From contig NZ_ANHY01000017.1 of assembly GCF_000315795.1 (NCBI RefSeq), positions 124,001 to 188,000 on the forward strand: 64,000 nucleotides of DNA. The letters are read 5' to 3'. The first letter of the stretch is position 1. Each line of letters opens with the position of its first letter. Below, one piece after another: positions 16,327 to 25,312 of this stretch. The position numbers and the translations under genes were made by a program. The notes under the pieces were generated by a model, which did no database searches, was not told the origin of the DNA, and saw only the letters and a program-made list of their open reading frames with translations. The stretch comes from Caenispirillum salinarum AK4 (GTDB lineage Bacteria; Pseudomonadota; Alphaproteobacteria; Rhodospirillales; Rhodospirillaceae).

Positions 16327-19300
16327 CTATTCCGCCGCCCGCGCAGGCTGCCCGGCCGGTGGCGACTCGGCGCCTTCCTCCGGCGGCGCCTCCACGGCAT
16401 CGGGGTCCAGGCGGAAGTCGTCCAGGATGGTGTAGAAGGCCGGCACCAGGAACAGCGCCAGGATGGTCGCCGTCGCAAGCCCGAAGGCGAGCGAGGTCGC
16501 CAGCGGGATCAGCACCTGGGCCTGCAGGCTCTTTTCCAGAAGCAGCGGCGTCAGTCCGGCCACCGTGGTCAGCGACGTCAGGACGATGGCGCGGAAGCGG
16601 GCGCGGGCGGCGGCCTTGGCGGCCTCGGCGGTGGGCATGCCGCGCGCCCGGCCCTCCTTGATGAACATCACCAGCAGGATGGTGTCGTTGACCACCACGC
16701 CCGCCAGCGCCGCCAGCCCGACCATGGAGGGCATGGACATCTCCAGCCCTTGCGCGATGTGCCCCGCCACCGCGCCCACCAGCGCCATGGGAATGGCCGA
16801 GATCACCACGACCGGCTCCAGATAGCTGCGGAACTGGAGCGCCAGCAGCATGTAGATGCCGATCAGCCCGATGATGAAGTTGCGCTGAACGCTCGCGCCC
16901 GTCTTCGCGCCCTCCTTGGCCTGCCCCTCCAACTGGACCGATACGCCGGGGTGGGCGGCCAGAAGCTCCGGCAGGAAGGTGTCGCTGGTGTGGGTGATGA
17001 TCTCGTTGGCGTTGGCGACCGTGCTGTCGATGTCGCCCTGGAGGGTGACGGCGCGCTGGCCGTTGATGCGGTGGATACGCGAATAGCCCCGCTCCATGGC
17101 AATGTCCGCCACCGCCGTCAGCGGCACCTGCGATCCGTCGGGCAGGGCGACGGCGAAATAATCCAGGTCGGCCAGGCTGTCGCGGTCCTCGGGCGCCAGG
17201 CGCACGCGCACTTCCCACGTCTCGCCGGCGTCCTGCACCTCGGCCACTTCGGTCCCCTGGAACGCCCCGCGGAGCTGGGCGGCGATGGCCTGCCCGGTGA
17301 GGCCGAGCGCGGTGGCGCCGTCCTTGAGCGTCATGCGCATTTCCGGCTTGCCGGGGCGCAGGTCGTCGGACAGGTCGACGACGCCCCGGTAGCCGTACAG
17401 CCAGTCCTGCAAGTCCAGGCTGGCGGATTTCAGGGTGTCCAGGTCGTCACCCAGCAGGCGGATGTCCAGTGCCCGCCCGGCTGGGCCGATCTGGCGCTCG
17501 GCGAACTTCAGCGAGATCACGTCCGGCACCTGGCCGACGCGGTTGCGCCACTGGTCGATGACGTCGTCCATTGGGGCGTCGCGCACCTGGCTCGACAGCA
17601 TGTCCAGCGTGACGGTGGCGACGTGGGGGCCGGTCTCGAAGGCATCGGTGTTGCGGGCGTATTCCACGGTGATCTGTTCGATCAGCGGGCGGCCATCGGG
17701 CTGGCGGGGGGCGAAGTCCTCGCCGACCGCGCGTGCCGCCGAGACAACCCGGTCCACCACCTCTTCGGTGCGTTCCAGCGGCGTGCCCTGGGGCAGCAGG
17801 ATGCGCGACACCACCACGTCGCCCTCCAGCTCCGGGAAGGCGCGGAACTTCACCAGCCCGCCGCCGATGGCTGCGACGGTGGTGATCAGCAGCGCTACCA
17901 TGATGCCCATGGTCAGGTACCGATAGTCCACCGCCCGGTCCACCAGGGCGCCGAAGCGCTGGTCGCGGAAGCGGTCGAAAGCGGCCTCGAACCAGCGGCG
18001 GAAGCGCGAGGGCTCCTTGGTCTTCATGTGGCTGAGGGAGTGCGACAGGTGGTGCGGCAGGATCAGGAACGCCTCGATCAGCGACACCGCCAGCGTCATG
18101 ATCAGCACAATCGGCATGATGCGCATGACCTGCCCGATGTTGCCCTCCATGAAGGCGAGCGCGCCGAAGATGCAGACGGTGGTCAGGAACGACGACACCA
18201 CGCCCGGCAGAACCTGCTTCGTGCCCTCGACGGCGGCGGTGAAGGGCTTGGCGCCGCGCTGGAGGTGGGCGGCGACGTTCTCGGCGATGACGATGGCGTC
18301 GTCCATCAGCAGGCCGATGGCGATCAACAGGCCGACCATGGAGATCATGTCGATGGACAGGCCGAACAGCGTCATCAGGGCGAACGTGCCGAAGAAGCTG
18401 ACCGGCAGGCCCATGGAGACCCAGAAGCTGTAGCGGAAGCTGAAGAACAGCCAAAGCGTCAGGAACACCAGCACCAGCCCGATGATGCCGTTGTCCAGCA
18501 GCATGGTCAGGCGGTCTTCCACGATGGAGCTGACGTCCTGCGCCACCGTCAGTTCCACGCCGCGGGGGGCGCGCGCCTGTTCGGCCTGCAGGAACGTGTT
18601 CAGCGCCGCCATGACGTCCAGGCTGTCCTGGTCCTTGGTCTTGGAGACCGACAACAAGGCAGCCCGCCCGCCGTTGAAGGTGACCTTGTCCGCCTCGTCG
18701 GCGAAGCTGTCGGAGATGCGTGCGATCTCGCCCAGCCGCACCTCGCCGCCGGCCTCACCGGCGACCACCACCAGGTCGCGGAACTGGGCGGGGGTCAGGC
18801 GCTCGTCGTCGAAGCGCACCAGCACGTCGGCGTCGGCGGTTTCCATGACGCCGCCGGGCAGGTTGAGGCTCTGGCGGCCGATGGTGTCGGCGATGTCGGT
18901 GATGGACAGGCCGTGGCGACGCAGCGCCTCGGCGGGAATCTCCACCAGGATTTCCCGCTCGGAGAAGCCGGTGACGGAAACCTGGCTGACTTCCGGCAGG
19001 CGGATCATGCGGTCCTTGACCTGCTCGGCATAGGCCTTGAGGTCGGACGCGCTCATGGGGCCGGTGACGGCGACGGCGGCGACGAAGTCCACCCGGCCCA
19101 GCTGCTTGACCACCGGCCGTTCCACGTCGGCGGGGAAGCTGTTGATGGCTTCCACCTCGGTCTTCACGTCGTCCAGGAAGCGGTCCAGGTCCTGGCCCTC
19201 GATCATCTTGGCGACGGCCGAGGCGGTGTTCTCGCGCGCCTCGCAGCGCACTTCCTCCAGCCCCTCGACGCCCTCCACGGCTTCCTCGATGCGCTGGCAG

Positions 19301-19482
19301 ACGGCGTCCTCCACGTCCTCGGCCGAGGCGCCGGGATAGACGGCGTTGATGCTGACGTCCTGCGGCGCGATGTCGGGGAAGGTTTCGCGCTTGAGCTGGG
19401 GCAGGGCGAACAGCCCGACCACGAAGAACGCCGCCATCAGCAGGTTGGCGGCCACCGGATGGGCAGCAAACCAGCGGATCAT
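16327..19482 (-). CDS. RND efflux transporter permease (HAE1-like)
   Basis: This 1051-residue inner-membrane pump protein has the AcrB/MdtB-type arrangement: a first helix (residues 10-29), large periplasmic porter loop, helices 2-6, second periplasmic loop, helices 7-12. The proton-relay acid pair is present in G-L-L-M-D-D-A-I-V-I-A-E-N (helix 4 region). Porter motifs include F-P-D-I-A-P-Q-D-V and Y-P-G-A-S-A-E-D-V-E. The divergence of the N-terminal W-F-A-A-H-P-V-A-A-N-L-L-M from AcrB proteins resembles the less-studied RND subgroup seen with CecR-like regulators. It overlaps the adaptor gene by ATGA. No outer-membrane channel gene is adjacent. Confidence 0.93.
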   Translation of the reverse strand: MIRWFAAHPVAANLLMAAFFVVGLFALPQLKRETFPDIAPQDVSINAVYPGASAEDVEDAVCQRIEEAVEGVEGLEEVRCEARENTASAVAKMIEGQDLDRFLDDVKTEVEAINSFPADVERPVVKQLGRVDFVAAVAVTGPMSASDLKAYAEQVKDRMIRLPEVSQVSVTGFSEREILVEIPAEALRRHGLSITDIADTIGRQSLNLPGGVMETADADVLVRFDDERLTPAQFRDLVVVAGEAGGEVRLGEIARISDSFADEADKVTFNGGRAALLSVSKTKDQDSLDVMAALNTFLQAEQARAPRGVELTVAQDVSSIVEDRLTMLLDNGIIGLVLVFLTLWLFFSFRYSFWVSMGLPVSFFGTFALMTLFGLSIDMISMVGLLIAIGLLMDDAIVIAENVAAHLQRGAKPFTAAVEGTKQVLPGVVSSFLTTVCIFGALAFMEGNIGQVMRIMPIVLIMTLAVSLIEAFLILPHHLSHSLSHMKTKEPSRFRRWFEAAFDRFRDQRFGALVDRAVDYRYLTMGIMVALLITTVAAIGGGLVKFRAFPELEGDVVVSRILLPQGTPLERTEEVVDRVVSAARAVGEDFAPRQPDGRPLIEQITVEYARNTDAFETGPHVATVTLDMLSSQVRDAPMDDVIDQWRNRVGQVPDVISLKFAERQIGPAGRALDIRLLGDDLDTLKSASLDLQDWLYGYRGVVDLSDDLRPGKPEMRMTLKDGATALGLTGQAIAAQLRGAFQGTEVAEVQDAGETWEVRVRLAPEDRDSLADLDYFAVALPDGSQVPLTAVADIAMERGYSRIHRINGQRAVTLQGDIDSTVANANEIITHTSDTFLPELLAAHPGVSVQLEGQAKEGAKTGASVQRNFIIGLIGIYMLLALQFRSYLEPVVVISAIPMALVGAVAGHIAQGLEMSMPSMVGLAALAGVVVNDTILLVMFIKEGRARGMPTAEAAKAAARARFRAIVLTSLTTVAGLTPLLLEKSLQAQVLIPLATSLAFGLATATILALFLVPAFYTILDDFRLDPDAVEAPPEEGAESPPAGQPARAAE

Positions 19483-20816
19483 CGCGCCGCCCCCTCTGAC
19501 CCGGCGGCGGCGGCCAGGCGCGTCGCGACGCCATCGTCGGGCGAGGGCGCAAGCAGCATCCCCTGGACGGCGGGCACAATGTCGGTGACCACCACGCGGT
19601 CGCCGGCCTCAAGGCCGCTCTCGATGACGGCGATGTCGCCCTGTTCCCAGGCGATGGCGACCTTGCGGATGTCCAGGCGGTCGTCGGCGTCGGCCACATG
19701 GACCGTGCGCCCGGCGTGCAGGGCGTTGCGCGGGATGACCAGCCGGTCCTCGCGCGCCGGCCCTTTCAGCGCCACCTCGACGAACATGCCGCGCGTCAGC
19801 GGCGGACGCGCGCCGGGGCGGGCGCCGGCGTAAGGATCGTCGACGGTGACGATGACGCCGATGGTGCGGGTCTTGGGGTCGACCGTCTCGGCAATACGGG
19901 TGACGCGGCCGTCCCAGGTGACCGTGCGCTCGCCCGCGGTCAGGCGCACCTCGGGCGTGAGTTGCAGCAGGCCCGGCAGGCGCGCGCCCGAAAGATTTCG
20001 CGCGTCGCCGATGGGCGCCTCGGCCTCGGGGATCAGCGGGAACAGGCGCTCCAGCGGCACCTGGGCGGTGACGTCGGCGCTGTCGATGCCGTCGGCGGTG
20101 GCCAGCGTCTGGCCGCGCTGGGCGTACTGCCCGCGCTCCACCTCGACGGCACGGACACGGATGTCAAACGGCGCGCGGACGGTGGTGCGGGCCTGATCCA
20201 GGCGCGCCGTCTCGGCCTGTGCCTCCAGGGCATTGCGCTGCGAGGGGATGAGGGCAAGCGTGTTCTTGAGGCCCTGCACCTGCTGACGGCCGGCCAGCAG
20301 GGCCCGTTCGGCGGTATCGACGGTGGTCTGGCTGGCCGCCCCGGTGCGCCGCAGGTCCTGCTTGCGGGCAAGGTCGCGGGCGAGAACCTCCAGGTTGCGG
20401 TCCTCGATGGCGAGGCTCTCGCGGGTGGTCTCGGCGCGGGCGTCCAGTTCGGCCAGTTGCGCCTCGATCTGGGCCAGCGCCAGGTCGTAGTCGGCGGCCT
20501 CGAAGCGGATAAGGTCGGAGCCTTCCGCCAGCACCGCGCCGGTTTCCAGCTCCGGGTGGACCCACTCCACCCGGCCCGAGACCTCGGCCACGGCCTGCCA
20601 GACGCGACCGGGCTCGACCTCGCCGTAGCCCAGCGCGCGGGGGATGACGTCCAGGCGCGGCACCGCGATGACGCGGACGGGCGTGGCGGTCTCACCGGTC
20701 TCGGCCCGCACGGGCGGCTCGCGGCCCTGGACGGCCATGACGAAGATGCCGGCGGCGACAAGGATGGGCGGCAGGATCAGGGCCTTGCGCCAGTGCCGTT
20801 GCAGGAACGCCTTCAT
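19479..20816 (-). CDS. RND efflux periplasmic adaptor (membrane fusion protein)
   Basis: This 445-residue adaptor links the RND pump to an outer-membrane channel. One N-terminal helix (L-I-L-P-P-I-L-V-A-A-G-I-F-V-M-A, about 13-29) anchors or exports it. A lipoyl-like region (G-Y-G-E-V-E-P-G-R-V-W-Q-A-V-A-E-V-S-G-R-V, about 64-84) and a long alpha-hairpin (about 110-200) follow, then beta-barrel and membrane-proximal domains. It is 4 bp downstream of the TetR gene stop in the same direction and overlaps the pump gene by ATGA, so the three form one operon. Confidence 0.92.
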   Translation of the reverse strand: MKAFLQRHWRKALILPPILVAAGIFVMAVQGREPPVRAETGETATPVRVIAVPRLDVIPRALGYGEVEPGRVWQAVAEVSGRVEWVHPELETGAVLAEGSDLIRFEAADYDLALAQIEAQLAELDARAETTRESLAIEDRNLEVLARDLARKQDLRRTGAASQTTVDTAERALLAGRQQVQGLKNTLALIPSQRNALEAQAETARLDQARTTVRAPFDIRVRAVEVERGQYAQRGQTLATADGIDSADVTAQVPLERLFPLIPEAEAPIGDARNLSGARLPGLLQLTPEVRLTAGERTVTWDGRVTRIAETVDPKTRTIGVIVTVDDPYAGARPGARPPLTRGMFVEVALKGPAREDRLVIPRNALHAGRTVHVADADDRLDIRKVAIAWEQGDIAVIESGLEAGDRVVVTDIVPAVQGMLLAPSPDDGVATRLAAAAGSEGAAR

Positions 20817-20819
20817 GGC

Positions 20820-21551
20820 TCAGTCCTCCGCCAGCGAGCACACGTCGGGCGCCGGCAGCCCGAGCGAGGCGCAGCCCGAGGCGACGGCGGCGGTGGCCGT
20901 CTCCTCCCAGGCCCCGCCCGTCAATATGGCCCGATCCAGGCGCCGTTCCACCACCTCGCGCGCGGCGATCAGCGGCATGACCGAGCCGATCAGCAGATGC
21001 CCGCGCATGATGGCGGTCGGATGATCCGGCGGCAGCTCCAGCGCCGCGCCGGCGATGGCCGCCAGCGCCCGGTTGAGCGGCAGGAAGAAGGCTTCGTGCA
21101 GAAGGTCGAAGGCCTCCGACGGCATCATCAGTTCGCGCAGGATGAACAGCGCCCGGCCGTCCTCCCGCGCGCTGCCAAGGCCTGCCATCAGGCCCAGCAC
21201 CACGCGGCCCAGCACGCGGCCGAGCGCCGCCCGGTCGCCTGCGGCTTCGGCCAATGTCTCGGCGACGCGGGCTTCCATGGGCCGCACGAAGGCCGCATTG
21301 CGTTCCGCCACCGACCGCGCCACGGCCAGATACAGGCCGCGCTTTCCGCCGAAGTGGTAGGCGATGGCCGCCACGTTGGCCTCTGCCGCCGCCGCGATGC
21401 GCCGGGTGGAGACGCCGTCGTAGCCGTCCCGCCCGAACACCCGCAAAGCGACGGAGAGCAGGCGCTGGCGCGTCTCCTCTCCGCGTGCCGAGGGCGCGTG
21501 GCCCTCGGGAACAAGGTCTGAGCGGCTATCGCGAGGCGCGGGCTGGTCCAT
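20820..21551 (-). CDS. TetR-family regulator, CecR-like
   Basis: This 243-residue regulator has an N-terminal TetR helix-turn-helix (about 25-75: R-Q-R-L-L-S-V-A-L-R-V-F, then S-T-R-R-I-A-A-A-A, then A-I-A-Y-H-F-G-G-K-R-G-L-Y) and a C-terminal ligand domain. The F-I-L-R-E-L-M-M-P-S-E-A-F segment resembles CecR/YbiH-type (DUF1956) proteins. The ATG at 21551 is used; a TTG at 21566 is inside the candidate operator. It heads the efflux operon and probably represses it. The closest known context is CecR control of efflux genes in enterobacteria. Confidence 0.88.
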   Translation of the reverse strand: MDQPAPRDSRSDLVPEGHAPSARGEETRQRLLSVALRVFGRDGYDGVSTRRIAAAAEANVAAIAYHFGGKRGLYLAVARSVAERNAAFVRPMEARVAETLAEAAGDRAALGRVLGRVVLGLMAGLGSAREDGRALFILRELMMPSEAFDLLHEAFFLPLNRALAAIAGAALELPPDHPTAIMRGHLLIGSVMPLIAAREVVERRLDRAILTGGAWEETATAAVASGCASLGLPAPDVCSLAED

Positions 21552-21563
21552 GGCGGGCGATCT

Positions 21564-21587
21564 CAATCAAATGATTAAATTAGATTG
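21564..21587. promoter_or_regulatory. Candidate TetR-family operator of the efflux operon
   Basis: A 24-bp AT-rich imperfect dyad with outer arms CAATC/GATTG and inner AAT/ATT (8 of 12 pairs match) lies 13 bp upstream of the regulator ATG. It is unusually AT-rich for this genome. The efflux operon promoter must lie here because the antiporter gene ends at 21623. Confidence 0.55.
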
Positions 21588-21622
21588 TTGAGATATGCCC
21601 GCCATGACGGCGCGTCAAGTGG

Positions 21623-23485
21623 TCACGGCACTTTCGCCTTCACCGATGCATCGGCGTTGGCCAGGCTGGCGGCGGCGGCATCGCCTGTTTTCCTGCGGCT
21701 TTCAGGCGGGACGAAGGACAACACCACGTCGCCCTCGGCGGCCTTCGGACGCTCCTTGTGGGTGGCGAAGACGATGCGGCCGTCGTGCTTGAGCACCAGC
21801 AGGATCTCGGCGTCGGCGTTTCGATTCGCCAGGAAATCGTCGAAGGTGAAGGCGCCCGTCAGCCGGGTCTTCTGGAAGGTCCAGCCGGCCAGCATGCGGC
21901 GCTCCAGGTCGTCGGTATCGGCGCCCGAGCGCAACAGCGTCTTGCCGCCCAGGGTGAAGGACCGCCGGCGCGGGTGGTCCGACGCCTCGTGACAGCCGGT
22001 CTGGTAGACGTTGGTGCGGCCCAGCTCCGGCGCCAGGTCGGTGCAGACCAGGGCGTTGTAGGCGTCGTTGGGCGTCGCCGCGATCAGGTGGCCGAAGGCG
22101 TTGAACTCCAGGTGGTGCTCGGTCACCTCCGACAGCACCTCGCCGAAGTAGGTGGGCACATTCTGCTGACGCGCCAGGCGCAGGCGGTGCCAGTCGCCGT
22201 CGGCGATGATGGCCGGCACGTCCAGGTCCTTCAGCGCGCGCGACAGGGCCACCGTCCAGCGTGAGGCGCCGACGATCAGGATGCCGGGCCGGCGGGTGGA
22301 CACCAGCCCCAGCACCTTCGCCAGCCAGCCGATGGAAAAGCCGTGGGCGACGACGGTGGCGAAGACGATGGCGAACGCCAGGGGCACCAGCAGGGCGGCG
22401 TCCTCGAAGCCCACCACCTGCAGCTTGGTGGCGAACAGGCCGGCGACGGCCACCGCGACGATGCCGCGCGGGGCGATCCAGGCGACCAGGGCGCGCTCCT
22501 TCCACGGCAGGGGCGTGCCCAGCGTGCTCAGCAGCACGGCGGCCGGGCGCACCAGCAGCAGGATGGCCGCGATGAAGGCCAGGTGCCGCCAGTTCAGGGC
22601 GCTGAAGGAATCCCATGTCAGCGTCGCCGTCAGCACCACGAAGACGCTGGAGACCAGCGCGGTGGTCACGTACTCCTTGAAGCGGCGCAGCTCGTCCAGG
22701 CTGGAAACGCGCGAGTTGCCGATGGTCATGCCCAGTGCCGTCACCGCCAGCAGCCCGGCCTCGTCATAAACCAGGTTCGAGACGGCGAAGCACAGCAGGA
22801 TGGCGCCCAGGACCAGCGGCGCCTTGAGGAATTCCGGCACCCAGCCGCGCTGGAAGGCCTGGATGCAGCCCAGGCCGATGGCGACGCCCAGCGCCAGCGC
22901 CACCGCGACGCCCATGGCAAGCCCGCCGGCGACGACGATCAGCGGCTGGTCCAGCACCCAGTGCACGGCGATCTCGTAGGTCAGCACGGCGAACAGGGCG
23001 CCGACGGGATCGTTGACGATGCCCTCCCACCGCAGCACGGCGGCCGGCCGGTGGCTCAGGCGGGCCTGGCGCAGCATGGGGGCGATGACGGTGGGGCCGG
23101 TGACCACCAGCAATCCGCCGAACAGGATGGCGACCGCCGGCGACAGGCCGCCGATGAAGTGCGCCGCCACGGCACCGAAGAACCAGCCCACGGGCGCGCC
23201 GATGACGATCAGCCGGCGCACCGCCTTGGCCGCCCCTTTCAGCGAGCCCAGATGGAGGCTCATGCCGCCCTCGAACAGGATGACGGCGACGGCGACTCCG
23301 ATGGCCGGCTGCAACAGCGGGCCGAAATCCTGGGCCGGTTGCAGCACGCCGGTGGCGGGGCCGGCAATCAGGCCCACGACGGCCAGCAGCACGATGGCGG
23401 GTATCTGGTAGCGCCAGGCGGCCCACTGGGCACCGACCCCGAGCACCAGGATCAGCGCGATTTTCAGCACGAGGCCTTCGGCCAT
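21623..23485 (-). CDS. Cation/proton antiporter (CPA1, NhaP-like) with C-terminal nucleotide-binding domain
   Basis: This 620-residue inner-membrane exchanger has roughly 12-13 helices (residues 1-390). Transport motifs include the T-G-P-T-V-I-A-P region and E-G-I-V-N-D-P-V-G-A (about 150-160), whose Asn-Asp pair corresponds to the ion-binding site of CPA1 proteins. A soluble tail (about 395-600) has a Rossmann-like start (I-L-I-V-G-A-S-R-W-T), consistent with a TrkA-N regulatory domain, followed by a possible TrkA-C region. The ATG at 23485 has GGAGA upstream. A hairpin terminator at 23560 separates it from the hemerythrin gene. Sodium versus potassium specificity is not determined. Confidence 0.9.
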   Translation of the reverse strand: MAEGLVLKIALILVLGVGAQWAAWRYQIPAIVLLAVVGLIAGPATGVLQPAQDFGPLLQPAIGVAVAVILFEGGMSLHLGSLKGAAKAVRRLIVIGAPVGWFFGAVAAHFIGGLSPAVAILFGGLLVVTGPTVIAPMLRQARLSHRPAAVLRWEGIVNDPVGALFAVLTYEIAVHWVLDQPLIVVAGGLAMGVAVALALGVAIGLGCIQAFQRGWVPEFLKAPLVLGAILLCFAVSNLVYDEAGLLAVTALGMTIGNSRVSSLDELRRFKEYVTTALVSSVFVVLTATLTWDSFSALNWRHLAFIAAILLLVRPAAVLLSTLGTPLPWKERALVAWIAPRGIVAVAVAGLFATKLQVVGFEDAALLVPLAFAIVFATVVAHGFSIGWLAKVLGLVSTRRPGILIVGASRWTVALSRALKDLDVPAIIADGDWHRLRLARQQNVPTYFGEVLSEVTEHHLEFNAFGHLIAATPNDAYNALVCTDLAPELGRTNVYQTGCHEASDHPRRRSFTLGGKTLLRSGADTDDLERRMLAGWTFQKTRLTGAFTFDDFLANRNADAEILLVLKHDGRIVFATHKERPKAAEGDVVLSFVPPESRRKTGDAAAASLANADASVKAKVP

Positions 23486-23559
23486 GGGCGGCTCTCCGGT
23501 AAGGCGTGTCAATCAAGAGTGAGGCCGGCGGCGCCCGCTGTCCAGCCATCGCAAGTGCG

Positions 23560-23591
23560 AAAACACCCCGGCCCTTGCGGGGACCGGGGTG
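23560..23591 (-). terminator. Rho-independent terminator of the hemerythrin gene
   Basis: Read on the minus strand, CACCCCGG...CCGGGGTG (8-bp stem, inner CCC/GGG pairs) is followed by TTTTCGC. It lies 36 bp beyond the stop of the hemerythrin gene. Confidence 0.8.
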
Positions 23592-23626
23592 CCTTCGGCT
23601 TTGCGAGAGAAGAGGGGGCAATTCTC

Positions 23627-24082
23627 TCACACCTGTCTACGCAGGTGGTCTTCCTTCAGTTCACGAAATTGCGCCCCCATTGCGACAAGGCGGTCCTCGC
23701 CGAAGATGTCGCGGGCGGCCTGGAAGATCTCGGTCTCCTCCTCGTCCATGTGGTGGTCCAACACCTCCTTGATGACCTGGGTGCGGGCCGTCCAGGCGTC
23801 GCCGCCCTTGTCGTCGTCGTCCTTGAGGCGGGTGGCGAGGAACTCGGCCACGTCGTGCTCCTCCTCGCCCTCCAGGGCCTTCAGCCGGGCCGAGGTGGTG
23901 CGCTTGAGCGGCTTGTAGAGCACCTCGTCCTCCGCCCGGGCGTGGGCGATCAGCAGGCTCTTGAAGTCGGAGAACAGCACGCGGCGCTTTTCCGGGTCGG
24001 GCGTTTCCTGGAGTCGCTCGGCGAGAAGGCGTATCTCCTCGTGGTCCGACTTCAGGTCGTCGAGGATGGTGGGCTCGGACAT
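23627..24082 (-). CDS. Hemerythrin HHE-domain protein
   Basis: This 151-residue cytosolic four-helix protein has likely di-iron ligands at His14 (S-D-H-E-E-I), His47 and Glu51 (A-H-A-R-A-E-D-E-V-L-Y), His76 (E-E-E-H-D-V-A-E), His110/His111 and Glu115 (L-D-H-H-M-D-E-E-E-T-E-I-F). Such proteins bind oxygen, sense redox state or protect against nitric oxide and peroxide. The ATG at 24082 has GGAGA upstream. It appears to be a single-gene unit closed by the terminator at 23560. Confidence 0.9.
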   Translation of the reverse strand: MSEPTILDDLKSDHEEIRLLAERLQETPDPEKRRVLFSDFKSLLIAHARAEDEVLYKPLKRTTSARLKALEGEEEHDVAEFLATRLKDDDDKGGDAWTARTQVIKEVLDHHMDEEETEIFQAARDIFGEDRLVAMGAQFRELKEDHLRRQV

Positions 24083-24163
24083 CGGGTTTCTCCAAATTCT
24101 TGAAAACACAGGGTTTCCAGTCTGGAGAGCGAACGCGGCCCCGCGCGGGGCCGCTCCCCGAAT

Positions 24164-25312
24164 TCAGGCCGCGTCCTCGCCGCGCGCGACCGTGCGGCCG
24201 CGCCAGGTCGGCCGATGGCCGCGCCAGGACCGCACCAGCGCCACCCACTGCAACGCCAGCAGCACCGCGATTCCCACCGGATGCCACGGCACCGCCCGCC
24301 AGTCCTGGCGCGCGCGGATCGCCAGCACCGCCCGCTGGGCCAGCGTCGCCAGCCCGCCGGCAAGGCCCATCCAGGCCACCGCCGCCGAGCCTGCGATCAG
24401 CCCGGCGGGGATCAGCAGCCACGGCAGGATGTGCCCGCCGGCCAGCAGCACGGTCCACACGGGCAAACCGACCGGCGTCGCCATGCCCTCGGTCGCGTTC
24501 TTGGAAAAGCCGTCCCAGGTGGCGGCGAAGCCCTCATACATGCGGCAGCGCGCCAGGTCCGATGCCTCCACCACGCCCGTGGCGAAGCCGGCGCGGCGGA
24601 AGGCGCGGGGCAGGGTGACGCCGTCGTGCATGGAGGCCTTCACCGACGGCGCGCCATGCCCGCCCGTGGCGTCGTAGGCCTCGCGCCGGACCGCCATCAA
24701 CTGGCCGCAGCCGGCGGCGAAGGCCGCGGTGCGGCGGAACATGCGCGCGAAAAACATGGGCAGGTAGCCCAGCAGCAGCACGTGGATTAGCGGGATGATC
24801 AGCCGCTCGCCCAGGGTCTCCGTCTCCTCGCGCGGGAAGCCGCTGACCAGGTGCAGCCGCGGGTCGGTGAAGCAGGCGGCGAAGCGGCCCGGCGCACCGG
24901 GTTCCAGCCGCACGTCGGCGTCCATAAACAGCAGGATGTCGCCCCGTGCGCGACGTGACAGCGCATGGCAGGCGTGTTGCTTGCCCGACCACCCGCCGGG
25001 CAGGGGCGGCGCCGTCTCCAGCCGAACGCGGGGGTCCTCGGCGCTCAGGCGGCGGACGATGTCCGGGGTGCCGTCGGTGGAGTGGTCGTCCAGCACCACC
25101 ACCTCCAGCGGCGTCTTCCGGTCGGCCAGCACCGAGCGTACGGCGGCTTCGATGTTCGCGGCCTCGTCGCGGGCGGGAATGAGAACCGAGATCAAGGCGC
25201 CCGTGCGGGCGCGGGCGGGTGCGCGGCGGAAGAAGGGCAGGTTGAGCACGGTCAGCGCCAGGGGCAGCAGCGCCAGGCACAGCGCGATCAGCGCCAGGGT
25301 TTCCAGGGTCAT
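24164..25312 (-). CDS. Family 2 glycosyltransferase, probable carotenoid glycosyltransferase (CrtQ-like)
   Basis: This 382-residue membrane-associated GT2 enzyme has an N-terminal helix (residues 4-22), then the GT-A domain with I-S-V-L-I-P-A-R-D-E-A-A-N-I-E near 42, D-D-H-S-T-D-G-T near 76, the D-x-D motif L-L-F-M-D-A-D-V near 129, and three or four C-terminal helices (about 285-365). The ATG at 25312 overlaps the upstream acyltransferase stop by 4 bp. Downstream of acyltransferase and two desaturases, it fits the glucosylation step on a carotenoid acid, as CrtQ does in the staphyloxanthin pathway. Alternative: hopanoid-associated HpnB-like transferase. The family is certain, the substrate inferred. 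Confidence 0.85.
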   Translation of the reverse strand: MTLETLALIALCLALLPLALTVLNLPFFRRAPARARTGALISVLIPARDEAANIEAAVRSVLADRKTPLEVVVLDDHSTDGTPDIVRRLSAEDPRVRLETAPPLPGGWSGKQHACHALSRRARGDILLFMDADVRLEPGAPGRFAACFTDPRLHLVSGFPREETETLGERLIIPLIHVLLLGYLPMFFARMFRRTAAFAAGCGQLMAVRREAYDATGGHGAPSVKASMHDGVTLPRAFRRAGFATGVVEASDLARCRMYEGFAATWDGFSKNATEGMATPVGLPVWTVLLAGGHILPWLLIPAGLIAGSAAVAWMGLAGGLATLAQRAVLAIRARQDWRAVPWHPVGIAVLLALQWVALVRSWRGHRPTWRGRTVARGEDAA

